A stretch of DNA of 45,193 nt from Burkholderiaceae bacterium (GCA_004323695.1 SCRU01000170.1:1-45193), one strand, 5' to 3'. Counted from the first letter of the stretch, positions 8,364 through 17,374 are shown. Translations and numbers: made by a program. Notes: generated from the letters alone by a model not told the origin.

Positions 8364-9236
8364 ATGGATAACACGGAAAACCCACAAAACCTGGCCGAAC
8401 GCCGCCTGGCCGACGCCTGGGCCGAACTGCAAGCCCTCGCCGACAACGGTACCCCGCTGGACGCCGATGCCACGCGGCTCGCCTTCGCGGATCCCGAGTT
8501 CCTGCTGCGCCGCGAAACCCGCGGCATCCGGTTCCAGCTCGAAATGCTCAAGCCCGATCTGGAACAACAGGCGCAAGGCGTCGAGAACACGGTCGTGGTG
8601 TATGGCAGTGCCCGCGTCGTGGAGCCGCAGGCCGCGCAGACTGCGCTGGCGCAGGCGCAGGACGGCGGCGATCCCGGCGCCATCGCCGTGGCCGAGCGGC
8701 AGTTGCGCAATTCCCACTATTACGAGCAGGCCCGGCTGTTCGCGCGGCTCGTCGCGGGCTACGGCGCGCAGCGTCCGCGCGAGGAACGCCTGTTCATCTG
8801 CACCGGCGGCGGCCCGGGCATCATGGAGGCGGCGAATCGCGGCGCGCACGAGATGGGGGCGCGCAGCGTGGGCCTGAACATCGTGCTGCCGCACGAACAG
8901 GCCGCCAACCCCTACGTGACACCGTCGCTGAGCTTCAAGTTCCACTACTTCGCGCTGCGCAAGATGCATTTCATGATGCGCGCCAAGGCACTGGTGGCGT
9001 TTCCCGGCGGCTTCGGCACGATGGACGAGCTGTTCGAGGTCATCACGCTGGTGCAGACGCACAAGGCCAAGCCGGTGCCGATCATCCTGTTCGGCTCCGA
9101 CTACTGGAAGCGCCTGTGCAACTTCGAGATGCTGGTGGAAGAAGGCACGATCGCAGCGGCGGACCTGGAACTGTTCAAGTACGTGGACGAGCCGCAAGAC
9201 GCCTGGGACACGATCCGCGCGTTCTACAAGCTGTGA
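8364..9236 (+). CDS. LOG-family protein (TIGR00730-like, cytokinin riboside monophosphate phosphoribohydrolase fold)
   Basis: A 290-residue protein with the two hallmarks of the LOG/lysine-decarboxylase-like family: the phosphate-binding segment CTGGGPGIMEAANRGAHEMG and the PGGFGTMDELFE motif that forms the active site. LOG enzymes hydrolyse nucleoside monophosphates (for example AMP) to base and ribose phosphate. This is the longer bacterial subgroup with about 110 extra residues before the Rossmann-like core; the extension (LADAWAELQALADNGTPLDA onward) has no motif I recognise. It follows the efp terminator and converges with rmuC, 19 bp apart. Old annotations call such genes 'lysine decarboxylase', which the motifs do not support. 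Confidence 0.85.
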   Translation: MDNTENPQNLAERRLADAWAELQALADNGTPLDADATRLAFADPEFLLRRETRGIRFQLEMLKPDLEQQAQGVENTVVVYGSARVVEPQAAQTALAQAQDGGDPGAIAVAERQLRNSHYYEQARLFARLVAGYGAQRPREERLFICTGGGPGIMEAANRGAHEMGARSVGLNIVLPHEQAANPYVTPSLSFKFHYFALRKMHFMMRAKALVAFPGGFGTMDELFEVITLVQTHKAKPVPIILFGSDYWKRLCNFEMLVEEGTIAAADLELFKYVDEPQDAWDTIRAFYKL

Positions 9237-9255
9237 GCCCGCGCCGCGACACCCT

Positions 9256-10674
9256 TCACTCGCCGGGTACCGCGTCGTCCGACGCATCCAGCGCGATCAA
9301 CCTGGCGGCTTCGGCTTGCGGCAACGCCTCCACATTGCGCAGCGCCTTGCCCATGACGCGGCTGCGTTGCTCGGCGCTGCTCAGGGTGTTGAGCACCGTC
9401 TCGGTCTGCGATTTGACCCTGGCCAGCACCTCGCCGAACTTGCCGAATTCGGTCTTGACCGCGCCCAGCACCTGCCACACCTCACTGGAGCGCTTCTCCA
9501 GCGCCAGCGTGCGAAAGCCCATCTGCAGGCTGCTCAGCATCGCCAGCAGCGTCGTCGGTCCGGCCAGCGTGATCCGGCTTTCGCGCTGCAAGGCGGTCAT
9601 CAGGCCGGGGCGGCGCAGCACCTCGGCATAGAGCCCTTCGCTCGGCAGGAACATGATCGCGAAATCGGTGGTGTGCGGCGGCTCGACGTATTTCTCGGCA
9701 ATCGACCTGGCCTCGAGCCGGATGCGCTGCTCCAGCGCCTTGCCGGCCGCCTCGGCGCCTGCCATATCGGCGCGCTGCTGCGCGTCGAGCAGCCGCTCGT
9801 AATCCTCGTTCGGAAACTTCGCGTCGATCGGCAGCCACAGCGGCGTCCCGTCGCCCGAGCGGCCCGGCAGCCGGATGGCAAAGTCCACCGGGTTCTTGCT
9901 GCCTGGGCGCGTCACGACCTGCGCCGCGTACTGGTCGGGCACGAACACCTGCTCCAAGAGCGAGGCCAGCTGCGCCTCGCCAAAAATGCCGCGCGTCTTG
10001 ACGTTGGTCAGCAGGTGCTTGAGGTCGCCCACGCCCTGCGCCAGCGTCTGCATTTCGCCCAGACCCCGGTGCACCTGCTCGAGCCGGTCAGCCACCTGCT
10101 TGAAGCTCTCGCCAAGCCGCGCCTCCAGCGTGCTCTGCAGCTTTTCGTCGACAGTGGCGCGCATCTGGTCGAGCTTTTTCTCGTTCCCCTCCTGCATCGC
10201 GGTCAGCCGCTGCTCCACCATCTGACGGACTTCAACGAGGCGGCGCTCGTTGCCTTCGGCCAGTTGCCGCAGCTGCTCGTTCAGGCCATCGGCAAAACGC
10301 TTGAGCGCCATGTCCTGCGCTTCACGGGCCTGCAGCAGCCCGCCGGCCTGCGCCTCGCGAGCCTGGGCCAGCGAGGCTGCGACGCCGTCGCTGCCGGACT
10401 GGGCCTGCCGCGCGAGCGACTGTGTGGCCGCCTGCAGCGCTTGCTGAAACAGGGACAGGCCTTGCGTCAATTCACTGCGCGTATCGCGCGCGCTGGCCTG
10501 CACCTCGCCGCGCAGTTCGCGCTCCAGGCGCTCGCCGGCTGCCGCCAGCGTACCCAGCTCGGTCATCAACTTTTGCCGAGCTGTTTCCGACGCCGGACGC
10601 AACAGCAGCCACAGCAACAGCAGCACGTTGACAACGCCCAGCGCGACCACGGTCCAGGATGCGAAATCAGTCAT
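9256..10674 (-). CDS. rmuC: DNA recombination protein RmuC
   Basis: A 472-residue protein: one N-terminal membrane helix (about residues 8-26, VVALGVVNVLLLLWLLL), a long coiled coil (about 35-225, rich in Gln, Ala, Arg and Glu), then the RmuC nuclease-like core with NVKTRGIFGEAQLASLLEQV, IDAKFPNEDYERLLDA and FAIMFLPSEGLYAEVLRRPG. RmuC limits rearrangements at inverted repeats in E. coli, a suggestive neighbour for a genome carrying palindromic repeats. The ATG at 10674 is preceded by a repeat element, and I see no Shine-Dalgarno sequence in front of it. It is 7 bp from the hydroxyacid dehydrogenase stop codon and likely co-transcribed. Confidence 0.93.
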   Translation of the reverse strand: MTDFASWTVVALGVVNVLLLLWLLLRPASETARQKLMTELGTLAAAGERLERELRGEVQASARDTRSELTQGLSLFQQALQAATQSLARQAQSGSDGVAASLAQAREAQAGGLLQAREAQDMALKRFADGLNEQLRQLAEGNERRLVEVRQMVEQRLTAMQEGNEKKLDQMRATVDEKLQSTLEARLGESFKQVADRLEQVHRGLGEMQTLAQGVGDLKHLLTNVKTRGIFGEAQLASLLEQVFVPDQYAAQVVTRPGSKNPVDFAIRLPGRSGDGTPLWLPIDAKFPNEDYERLLDAQQRADMAGAEAAGKALEQRIRLEARSIAEKYVEPPHTTDFAIMFLPSEGLYAEVLRRPGLMTALQRESRITLAGPTTLLAMLSSLQMGFRTLALEKRSSEVWQVLGAVKTEFGKFGEVLARVKSQTETVLNTLSSAEQRSRVMGKALRNVEALPQAEAARLIALDASDDAVPGE

Positions 10675-10735
10675 TTGCTATTTATTTGGTAGCTAAAACT
10701 TCAATATTCAAAGGGGTCAGCGGCTTTTTTTGTGT
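10674..10735 (+). repeat. AT-rich palindromic element at the rmuC / dehydrogenase junction
   Basis: TTTGCTATTTATTTGGTAGC forms the inverted-repeat head (GCTA ... TAGC), followed by AAAGGGGTCAGCGG in place of the CAAGGG core. It covers the last codons of the dehydrogenase, the 7-bp gap, and the spot where the rmuC ribosome-binding site should be. Confidence 0.6.
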
Positions 10736-11668
10736 GAGAAAGCCAATCAGGTTGTCGGCCGCGAGATTCGCCATGGCCAGGCGCGTCGGTATCGTGGCGC
10801 TGGCAATGTGCGGGGTCAGCACCACGTTGGGAACCGTCAGCAGGTCGGGGTGCACGCGCGGCTCGCCTTCGAACACGTCCAGGCCGGCCGCGGCAATGCG
10901 CCGCTCGCGCAGGGCCAGCGCCAGCGCCGCGTCGTCCACAATGCCCCCGCGCGCGATATTGATCAGCGTGGCGGTGGGCTTCATCCGGGCCAGCTCGGCC
11001 GCGCCGATGGAATGATGCGAGGCCGCGGAGTACGGCAACACCAACACCAGGTGATCGGCATGGCGCAACAGTTCTTCCTTGCCGACATAACGGGCGGCGC
11101 ATTCGGCCTCCAGCGCGGGCTCCAGCCGGGAGCGGTTGTGATAGATCACCTTCATGCCAAAGCCATGCGCGCCGCGCTTCGCGATGCCCTGCCCGATCCG
11201 GCCCATGCCCAGAATGCCCAGCGTGGTGCCGTGCACGTCCACCCCGGCAAACATGTCGTAGCGCCACGTGGTCCAATGGCCCGCGCGCAGGAAATGCTCG
11301 CTCTCGGTCATGCGCCGCGCGGTCGCCATCAGCAGCGCGAAGCCGAAGTCCGCAGTGGTCTCGGTCAGCACATCGGGCGCATTCGTCGCCAGCACGCCGC
11401 GTGCGGTCATGGCATTGATATCGAAATTGTTGTAGCCCACGGCCATGTTGGCGCAGATCCTGAGGCTTGGGCAGGCCGCGAGCACCGTGTCATCGATGCG
11501 GTCGCTGCCGGTGGTCAGCGCACCCACTTTGCCCTTCAGCTTGTCAGTCAACCGGGCGGCGGACCAGGGCTCGTCGGCCTGGTTCGCCTCGACATCGAAG
11601 TGCTGCTGCAAGCGCGCCAGGGTTTCGGGAAAGACGGCACGGGCTACAAGGATTTTTGGCTTGTTCAT
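10682..11668 (-). CDS. 2-hydroxyacid dehydrogenase (glyoxylate/hydroxypyruvate reductase type)
   Basis: A 328-residue NAD(P)-dependent D-2-hydroxyacid dehydrogenase. The Rossmann motif is LGILGMGRIGQGIAKR, the substrate arginine lies in LINIARGGIVDD, the glutamate of the relay in GLDVFEGEPRVHP, and the catalytic histidine in NVVLTPHIASAT. Members reduce glyoxylate, hydroxypyruvate or 2-ketogluconate; the sequence is closest in feel to GhrB-like glyoxylate reductases, but substrate is uncertain. The last codons (PLTPLNIEVLATK) come from a repeat element, so the C-terminus is probably not the ancestral one. It sits between the NhaD-like antiporter and rmuC in a leftward run. Confidence 0.85.
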   Translation of the reverse strand: MNKPKILVARAVFPETLARLQQHFDVEANQADEPWSAARLTDKLKGKVGALTTGSDRIDDTVLAACPSLRICANMAVGYNNFDINAMTARGVLATNAPDVLTETTADFGFALLMATARRMTESEHFLRAGHWTTWRYDMFAGVDVHGTTLGILGMGRIGQGIAKRGAHGFGMKVIYHNRSRLEPALEAECAARYVGKEELLRHADHLVLVLPYSAASHHSIGAAELARMKPTATLINIARGGIVDDAALALALRERRIAAAGLDVFEGEPRVHPDLLTVPNVVLTPHIASATIPTRLAMANLAADNLIGFLTQKKPLTPLNIEVLATK

Positions 11669-11686
11669 GAGGCTGGGATGAAATGG

Positions 11687-13030
11687 TTAACGGAACCAGA
11701 AAAGAGTCGTGACAACGAACAACGGAGTCAACACCACGATGGACCAGCCCATATAGCCAAAGAAGCCGGGCATCCTGACACCGCGCTGCTGGGCGATCGC
11801 TTTCACCATCATATTCGGCGCGTTGCCAATGTAGCTGTTGGCGCCCATAAAGACCGAGCCGACGGAGATGGCAGCGAGCGTGGTGGCCATGCCGGTCATC
11901 AGCAGGCGCGGGTCCCCTCCCGCCGTGTTGAAAAACACCAGGTAGGTGGGTGCGTTGTCCAGAAACGAGCTGAGCAGGCCCGAGGTCCAGAAGTACATGG
12001 CGGGGTCGGGCTGCCCGTCGGGCCGCGTGACCGCGGCGACCAGGGCGCCGAACGGACCCCCTGCGCCCGCGCGCAGCATGGCGATCACCGGAATGATGGT
12101 CAAAAAGATGCCGGCGAACAACTTGGCTACCTCGATCATGGGTTGCCAGGAAAACTGATTGTCGGCATGCACTCCCGCCGGTGTGGCGCGCCATGAGACG
12201 AATGTCACCAGCACCAGGCCCGCGTCGCGCAGCAATCCTGGCAGTTCGACCGGTGTTCCATACAGGTTGAACACAACCTCTGGCCGCCACAAGCCGCTCA
12301 TCAGGACCAGCGCAACCACCACGCCGAGCAGCCAGAAGTTGATGGCGCCATCGAAGCCGACGCGCCGGGTATCGGGCGTGGGATCGATGGACAGCACGCC
12401 TTCGCGGCGGTAGTGCCAGCGATCCAGCACCATAAAAATGACCAGCAAAGCCGACACCAGGAACAGGGTCAGGGGAAACAGGTGGCGCACCGTCCAGAAA
12501 AAGTCCACCCCCTTGAGGAAGCCCAGGAACAGCGGCGGATCTCCCAGCGGGGTGAGTGCCCCCCCTGCGTTGGACACGATGAAGATGAAGAACACCACGA
12601 TGTGCGCGGTGCGGGCACGGTTGTCATTGGCGCGGATCAGCGGGCGGATCAGCAGCATGGAGGCACCGGTGGTGCCCATGAAGCTGGCCAGCACCGCGCC
12701 GATGGCCAGAATCGCCGTATTCAGCCCCGGGCTGCCATGCAGGTTGCCGCGAATGAAGATGCCGCCCGCCACCGTGAACAGCGCAGTCAGCAAGATGATG
12801 AACGGAATGTATTCGGCCACCAGCGCATGAACCAGGCTGGCGCCGGCGGCGGTAGCGCCATAAATTACCGCGAACGGCAGCAGGAACGCGAGCGACCAGG
12901 CGGCGGCAATCTTGCCAAAGTGATGGTGCCAGAACACCGGTGTCAGCAGGGGACAAAGCGCAATCGACAGCAGGATGCCCGCAAACGGGATGCCCCAGGC
13001 GGCGGACAGCTGACTGCCATCGGGCATCAC
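11687..13030 (-). CDS. Sodium:proton antiporter, NhaD/ArsB superfamily
   Basis: A 447-residue membrane protein with about 11-13 predicted helices. GALTPLGDPPLFLGFLKGV and the late LLSSFLDNAPTYLVFFN match the two helix-break motifs of the ion-transporter (NhaD, CitM, ArsB) superfamily; the DNAPTYL motif is characteristic of NhaD-type Na+/H+ antiporters. It would expel sodium in exchange for protons across the inner membrane. The start codon is one of two adjacent ATGs, 3 bp after pncB ends, so it is translated from the same message. Citrate or arsenite transport is possible within the superfamily but less likely by these motifs. Confidence 0.8.
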   Translation of the reverse strand: MMPDGSQLSAAWGIPFAGILLSIALCPLLTPVFWHHHFGKIAAAWSLAFLLPFAVIYGATAAGASLVHALVAEYIPFIILLTALFTVAGGIFIRGNLHGSPGLNTAILAIGAVLASFMGTTGASMLLIRPLIRANDNRARTAHIVVFFIFIVSNAGGALTPLGDPPLFLGFLKGVDFFWTVRHLFPLTLFLVSALLVIFMVLDRWHYRREGVLSIDPTPDTRRVGFDGAINFWLLGVVVALVLMSGLWRPEVVFNLYGTPVELPGLLRDAGLVLVTFVSWRATPAGVHADNQFSWQPMIEVAKLFAGIFLTIIPVIAMLRAGAGGPFGALVAAVTRPDGQPDPAMYFWTSGLLSSFLDNAPTYLVFFNTAGGDPRLLMTGMATTLAAISVGSVFMGANSYIGNAPNMMVKAIAQQRGVRMPGFFGYMGWSIVVLTPLFVVTTLFWFR

Positions 13031-13033
13031 GGC

Positions 13034-14218
13034 TCAGTCGCCCGCCTTGATCTCGAACACCTGGCGCAGGTAGGCCAGGTATTTCTCGTCGTCGCACATG
13101 TTCTTGGACGGTGTATCCGACAGCTTGGCCACCGGCTGGCCGTTGCAGCGCACCATCTTGATGACGATCTGCAGCGGCTCGTAGCCCAGGTCATTGGTCA
13201 GATTCGTGCCGATGCCGAAGGCCAGCTGGCAGCGCCCCTGGAACTGCTGGTACAGCTCGATGGTACGCGGCACGGTCAGACTGTCGCTAAAAATCAGCGT
13301 CTTGGTGAGCGGGTCGACACGGTTCTTTTTGTAGTGCCCGATCAGCCGCTCGCCCCAGGCGAAGGGGTCGCCGCTGTCGTGGCGCGCGCCATCGAACAGC
13401 TTGCAAAAATACATGTCGAAGTCGCGCAGAAAAGCGTCAAAGCCATACACATCGGACAGCGCGATACCGAGGTCGCCGCGATACTCCTTGGCCCAGCGTT
13501 CCAGCCCAAACACCTGGCTGTCGCGCAGGCGCGGGCCCAGGGCCTGGCAGGCCTGCAGGTATTCATGCGCCACGGTGCCCAGCGGGGTCATGCCCAGTTT
13601 CATCGCGTACAGCACATTGCTGGTGCCCGCAAGCTGGCCACCCGTGCCGGTCCCCAGACGGCTCATCAAGCGGCGCAGCACCTCTTCGTGCCAGGTGTTG
13701 CAAAAGCGCCGGCGCGTGCCGTAGTCGGCAATCTTGAGTTCCCCCAGGCCCGGCGCCTGCAGCAAGTCCATCTTGGCCTCGAGCCGCCCGCGGCCTTCGG
13801 TGTAGTCCGGCGCCTTTTGCGTGTTGCGGAAATACACCTCGTTGACGATGGCCAGCACCGGCACCTCGAACAGGATGGTGTGCAGCCACGGCCCCTGGAT
13901 CGTGATGTCGATATTCCCGCCCTGCAGGGCCGTCACGGTAATGTATTTCTCATTGAGCTGGAACAGTCCGAGAAAATCCACGAAGTCGCTCTTGATGAAG
14001 CGCATCGCGCGCAGGTAGGCAAGCTCCGCGTCCTGGAACCGCAGCCGGCACAGCGCGCGGATTTCCTCCCGAATTTCGCTCACATGGGGCGCCAGGTTCA
14101 TGCCGGGATTGCGGCACTTGAACCGGTATTCCACCTGCGCACCTGGAAACTGATGCAGCACGACCTGCATCATGGTGAACTTGTACAGGTCGGTGTCGAG
14201 GAGGCTGGTAATGATCAT
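13034..14218 (-). CDS. pncB: Nicotinate phosphoribosyltransferase
   Basis: A 394-residue enzyme of NAD salvage that converts nicotinate and PRPP to nicotinate mononucleotide with ATP help. The start [20 protein letters not shown] is the family hallmark. EFRFKCR-like [27 protein letters not shown], the phosphohistidine region [20 protein letters not shown] followed by HEYLQA, and [20 protein letters not shown] are all present. Length is normal. It is preceded by an 81-bp gap after the nitroreductase gene and followed within 3 bp by the antiporter. Confidence 0.96.
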   Translation of the reverse strand: MIITSLLDTDLYKFTMMQVVLHQFPGAQVEYRFKCRNPGMNLAPHVSEIREEIRALCRLRFQDAELAYLRAMRFIKSDFVDFLGLFQLNEKYITVTALQGGNIDITIQGPWLHTILFEVPVLAIVNEVYFRNTQKAPDYTEGRGRLEAKMDLLQAPGLGELKIADYGTRRRFCNTWHEEVLRRLMSRLGTGTGGQLAGTSNVLYAMKLGMTPLGTVAHEYLQACQALGPRLRDSQVFGLERWAKEYRGDLGIALSDVYGFDAFLRDFDMYFCKLFDGARHDSGDPFAWGERLIGHYKKNRVDPLTKTLIFSDSLTVPRTIELYQQFQGRCQLAFGIGTNLTNDLGYEPLQIVIKMVRCNGQPVAKLSDTPSKNMCDDEKYLAYLRQVFEIKAGD

Positions 14219-14299
14219 GGGGGACTCGGGCCGCGCATTGCCCGATCGGCCGACGATGCCTCAAAGTGTAGGGGATCGCCCGCTGGCCCCCGCTGGAGG

Positions 14300-15028
14300 T
14301 CACTCCAGCCAGGTAGTGAACCCGGCGGCCGCCACGCGCGGCGTGCGGTAGCTGTTCACGAGGGCCGTGGGGTCGGCCCAGCCCAGCGACATGCCGCACA
14401 CCAGCATTTCATCCGGCCCGGCACCGATATGCGGCAAGACGATTTTGGCGAAACCATTCCACGCGGCCTGCGGACAGGTATGCAGGCCGTGGCCGCGCGC
14501 GGCGACCATGATGTTCTGCAGGAAGGCACCGTAGTCCAGCAGGCTGCCCCGCCCCATCACCCGGTCCAGCGTGAACATCAGGCCGATCGGCGCATCGAAG
14601 AAGCGGAAGTTGCGCTGGTGCTGGGCATGCATCTTGTCCTTCTCGCCCCTGGCGATGCCCAGCAGGCCGTACAGGCCCCAGCCGTTTTCGCGCCGCCGGT
14701 CGATGTAGGGGCTGACCCATTTCTCGGGGTAGTAGTCGTATTCCTCGCGGTACTCGGCGCCCAGCGCGGGATTCGCGCGGATGGCGTCGTGCGCGGCGCA
14801 GACCTTGTCGGCCAGCGCGTCCCGACTGGCCCCCTGCAGTACATAGACCTTCCAGGGCTGGGTATTCGTGCCTGAGGGCGCGCGCGCCGCCACCTCCAGC
14901 AACTGCGCGATCGTCTCGCGCGGCACGGGCTGCGATGTGAAGGCACGTATCGACATGCGGCTCTCGATGGCCTCGTCCACGGCCCTGGCGGGTATGGCCG
15001 GGCGTGCAGATTCAGGAGAGGAATTCAC
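14300..15028 (-). CDS. Nitroreductase-family flavoprotein
   Basis: A 242-residue FMN-dependent oxidoreductase. IESRMSIRAFTSQPVPRETI at residues ~20-40 is the nitroreductase start, APSGTNTQPWKVYVL contacts FMN, and GAFLQNIMVAARGHGLHTCP is the second FMN segment. Such enzymes reduce nitro-aromatics, quinones or enones with NAD(P)H. The best start is GTG at 15028, which overlaps the stop of the upstream thioesterase as GTGA, showing translational coupling. No ATG is available before the conserved region. The physiological substrate is unknown. Confidence 0.85.
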   Translation of the reverse strand: MNSSPESARPAIPARAVDEAIESRMSIRAFTSQPVPRETIAQLLEVAARAPSGTNTQPWKVYVLQGASRDALADKVCAAHDAIRANPALGAEYREEYDYYPEKWVSPYIDRRRENGWGLYGLLGIARGEKDKMHAQHQRNFRFFDAPIGLMFTLDRVMGRGSLLDYGAFLQNIMVAARGHGLHTCPQAAWNGFAKIVLPHIGAGPDEMLVCGMSLGWADPTALVNSYRTPRVAAAGFTTWLE

Positions 15029-15501
15029 TTGAGTTTTTCCAGAACAGCGCTCAGGGGCGCGGGCAGCGACACCGGCCGGCGGGTCTGCCGGTCCACATAC
15101 ACGTGTACGAAATGCCCCTTGGCGGCGGTGACGGGTGCAGCGTCCGCAAACAGGCCAATCTCGTAGCGCACGCTCGATCGCCCCAGATGCGCCACCCGCA
15201 CACCCGCGCGCACCGTTTGCGGAAAGGCGATCGGCGAGAAGTAATTGCAGTGCGTCTGCACCACCAGCCCGATGGTGTCGCCCCGGTGAATATCCAGCAC
15301 GCCCTGCTCGATCAGGTAGCCGTTCACCGCGGTGTCGAACCAGCTGTAATACACGACATTGTTCACATGCCCGTAGACGTCGTTGTCCATCCAGCGCGTA
15401 GCGATGGTGCGAAACACCCGGTACGCATTCAGCGACTCGGGCGTGGTTTCCTGCGACATGTTCATGGCGGCACATTCTGCCAGCCTCGCCGACGAAGGCA
15501 T
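15025..15501 (-). CDS. Acyl-CoA thioesterase (4-hydroxybenzoyl-CoA thioesterase hotdog family)
   Basis: Up to 158 residues. RWMDNDVYGHVNNVVYYSWF is the hotdog thioesterase active site: an aspartate followed by xxGHVNN, as in YbgC and 4HBT enzymes. A thioesterase of this kind hydrolyses short or aromatic acyl-CoA esters in the cytoplasm. The ATG at 15501 has a GGTGGG sequence at the right distance; an internal start at 15465 (MNMSQETTPE) would give 146 residues and cannot be excluded. It is the first gene of the leftward thioesterase-nitroreductase pair and is divergent from phaP. Confidence 0.82.
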   Translation of the reverse strand: MPSSARLAECAAMNMSQETTPESLNAYRVFRTIATRWMDNDVYGHVNNVVYYSWFDTAVNGYLIEQGVLDIHRGDTIGLVVQTHCNYFSPIAFPQTVRAGVRVAHLGRSSVRYEIGLFADAAPVTAAKGHFVHVYVDRQTRRPVSLPAPLSAVLEKLK

Positions 15502-15571
15502 TCATCGTGCCCACCCGACGCCGCCGCCGGCGACCGGACCTCAGCCAGGTTCTAGGAAGTCATCCCTAATA

Positions 15572-15645
15572 TGCTGCATCGCAACAAAAAGCGCTTGCAA
15601 TGATTCGGGATAACCCTATAATTCAACCCATGCTGCACTGCAACA
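15572..15645 (+). promoter_or_regulatory. phaP promoter flanked by paired TGCTGCA-GCAACA repeats (candidate PhaR operators)
   Basis: A strong promoter is visible: TTGCAA (15595-15600), 16-bp spacer, TATAAT (15617-15622). A 15-bp repeat flanks it: TGCTGCATCGCAACA (15572-15586) and TGCTGCACTGCAACA (15631-15645), each with TGC/GCA dyad symmetry. One lies upstream of the -35 box, the other starts about where transcription should begin. PhaR repressors of polyhydroxyalkanoate-making bacteria bind TGC...GCA dyads at phasin promoters; linking this site to PhaR is inference. Confidence 0.65.
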
Positions 15646-15720
15646 TAACACGGAGATCCAGCCGGGTTCAGCGCAGATACTGACCCGACCTTCCATCTTT
15701 TCATTGAACGGAGATTTCCC

Positions 15721-16284
15721 ATGTTGACCGCTGAACAAGTCCTGGCCGCCCACAAAGCCAACGTTGAAACCCTGTTTGGTCTGACCACCAAAGCCTTTGA
15801 AGGCGTGGAGAAACTGGTTGCGCTGAACGTGACCGCTTCCAAGGCTGCCCTGGCCGAAGCCGCTGACCACACCCAGGCCGCCCTGAGCGTGAAAGACGCG
15901 CAAGAACTGCTGGCCCTGCAAGCCGGCCTGCTGCAGCCCCTGGCCGAGAAGACCGCCGCCTACAGCCGCCATCTCTATGACATCGCGCAAGGCACGGGCG
16001 CCGAATTCAGCAAGGCCTTCGAAGCCCAGGCCGCCGATGTGCAAAAGAAATTCGCGAACCTGGTGGACAGCGCCTCCAAGAACGCTCCCGCCGGCTCCGA
16101 AACCGCCGTGGCCGTGATCAAGAGCGCCGTGGCTGCTGCCAGTGACGCCTATGAGTCCGTGCAAAAGGCCGTGAAGCAAGCCACCGAGATGGCCGAAGCC
16201 AACCTGAACACCATGGCCGCCACCGCCGCCGGCGCGACCAAGCAGGCGACCGCGAGCGTGGCCGCTGGCGCCCGCAAGCGCTAA
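15721..16284 (+). CDS. phaP: Phasin (polyhydroxyalkanoate granule-associated protein)
   Basis: A 187-residue, alanine-rich, almost wholly helical amphipathic protein without a signal peptide. [20 protein letters not shown] and [20 protein letters not shown] match the phasin domain of Ralstonia/Burkholderia PhaP. Phasins coat PHA granules, control their number and size, and are among the most abundant proteins under PHA storage. The C-terminus (about 150-187) is Ala/Thr/Lys-rich. It has a good ribosome-binding site (GGAG, 8 bp before the ATG), a leader of about 90 nt and its own terminator, so it is a single-gene unit. Codon choice is strongly biased, as expected for high expression. Confidence 0.94.
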   Translation: MLTAEQVLAAHKANVETLFGLTTKAFEGVEKLVALNVTASKAALAEAADHTQAALSVKDAQELLALQAGLLQPLAEKTAAYSRHLYDIAQGTGAEFSKAFEAQAADVQKKFANLVDSASKNAPAGSETAVAVIKSAVAAASDAYESVQKAVKQATEMAEANLNTMAATAAGATKQATASVAAGARKR

Positions 16285-16342
16285 TCCGTAACGATTGTCT
16301 CCTCGGATCTTTTCGACGCCTTCGGGCTCAGGGATCCGTTCA

Positions 16343-16370
16343 GGCCCCGTCGCAAGACGGGGCCTTTTTT
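16343..16370. terminator. Intrinsic terminator between phaP and the patatin gene
   Basis: A perfect 9-bp GC-rich stem GGCCCCGTC / GACGGGGCC with GCAA tetraloop, followed by TTTTTT on the plus strand. It serves phaP; it also touches the stop codon of the convergent patatin gene. Confidence 0.92.
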
Positions 16371-17374
16371 CATGGCTTGACGGGTTTCGCGTCGTCCTTG
16401 ATCAGTTGCCGCAGGCGCGGCAGCAAGCGCTGCATCGCAACCCGGCCCGCATCGATGGCGCGGCGGCGCGCGGCGAAGTCCGCACTGGTCACGCCGTTCA
16501 GGTCCGGACGCACCACCAGATCGGCATCGCGCAACTCGTAGCGGTTGATGCTCTTGCTCATGATGGCAAAGGTTTGCAGCAGGATCTGCAGCGTATCGTC
16601 GGTGGGGTTGGCCTCGGGCGGGCTGGATATATCCACCGCAATCACCAGCTCGGCGCCCATCTGGCGCGCATAGTCCACCGGCACGGGCGCTACCAGGCCG
16701 CCATCCACGTAATCGTGGCCGGCGATCCGCACCGGTTCGAAGATCGCGGGGACCGCGCTGGAGGCACGCACCGCCTTGCCGGTGTCGCCGCGCTGGAACA
16801 GCACGCCCTGCCCGCTGTGCAGGTCGGTGGCCACGATGCCCAGACGCAGCGGCATGTCCTCGATCAGCCGCCCGCCCACCTGCCGGTTTACGTAGCGCTC
16901 CAGACCGTCGCCGCGCAGCATGCCGCGGCCAAACAGCGGCAGCATCCAGTCGGTGAAGGTGGCCTCTTGCATCGACATCGCGATCTGCTGCAATTGCGCC
17001 CCCGTCTTGCCACTGGCGTACAGCGCCGCCACCAGGCTGCCGGCCGATGTGCCCACGACCAGATCCGGCTTGATGCCCGCCTCCTCCAGTACCTGGATCA
17101 CGCCCACATGGGCAAAGCCGCGCGCCGCCCCGCCGCCCAGCACCAGGCCGATGCGCGGCGGGCGCATAGCCACTGTCGGCTGTGGCGCAATGGTGGACGG
17201 CACGGCCTGCGGCGCGGGAACGGGATGGATGGTCGGCGCCGGCGGTGCGGGCACGGCGGCGGGTGGCCGGGTCGCGCAACCGGCCAACAGGAGGCCAGCC
17301 ACCGCGCACGCAGCGGCGAGCCCCCGCCAGGGCCACGCCGCGCCGGGACGCTGCGAAGTTGGAAGAAACTGCAT
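16370..17374 (-). CDS. Patatin-like phospholipase, predicted lipoprotein
   Basis: A 334-residue protein. A signal peptide ends in the lipobox LLLAGC (Cys near residue 32), so it should be lipid-anchored, followed by a Pro/Ala linker. The catalytic domain has all patatin elements: oxyanion loop GLVLGGGAARGFAHVGV, nucleophile elbow VVGTSAGSLVA, and the Asp of the dyad in DYVDGGLVAPVPV. Relatives include RssA and NTE-type esterases that hydrolyse phospholipids or lysophospholipids. The ATG at 17374 gives the signal peptide; the in-frame extension to 17869 is antisense to the SDR gene and is not credible. Substrate and envelope face are not known. Confidence 0.9.
   Translation of the reverse strand: MQFLPTSQRPGAAWPWRGLAAACAVAGLLLAGCATRPPAAVPAPPAPTIHPVPAPQAVPSTIAPQPTVAMRPPRIGLVLGGGAARGFAHVGVIQVLEEAGIKPDLVVGTSAGSLVAALYASGKTGAQLQQIAMSMQEATFTDWMLPLFGRGMLRGDGLERYVNRQVGGRLIEDMPLRLGIVATDLHSGQGVLFQRGDTGKAVRASSAVPAIFEPVRIAGHDYVDGGLVAPVPVDYARQMGAELVIAVDISSPPEANPTDDTLQILLQTFAIMSKSINRYELRDADLVVRPDLNGVTSADFAARRRAIDAGRVAMQRLLPRLRQLIKDDAKPVKP

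Noticed and set aside
8364-9236. Lysine decarboxylase activity for the LOG-family gene
   Set aside because: The GGGxGxME and PGGxGTxxE motifs mark LOG phosphoribohydrolases; no PLP-type decarboxylase motif is present.
12413-14875. An 820-codon plus-strand open frame
   Set aside because: Antisense to pncB, the antiporter and nitroreductase; such frames are common in GC-rich DNA, composition is His/Gln/Arg-rich and no domain is seen.
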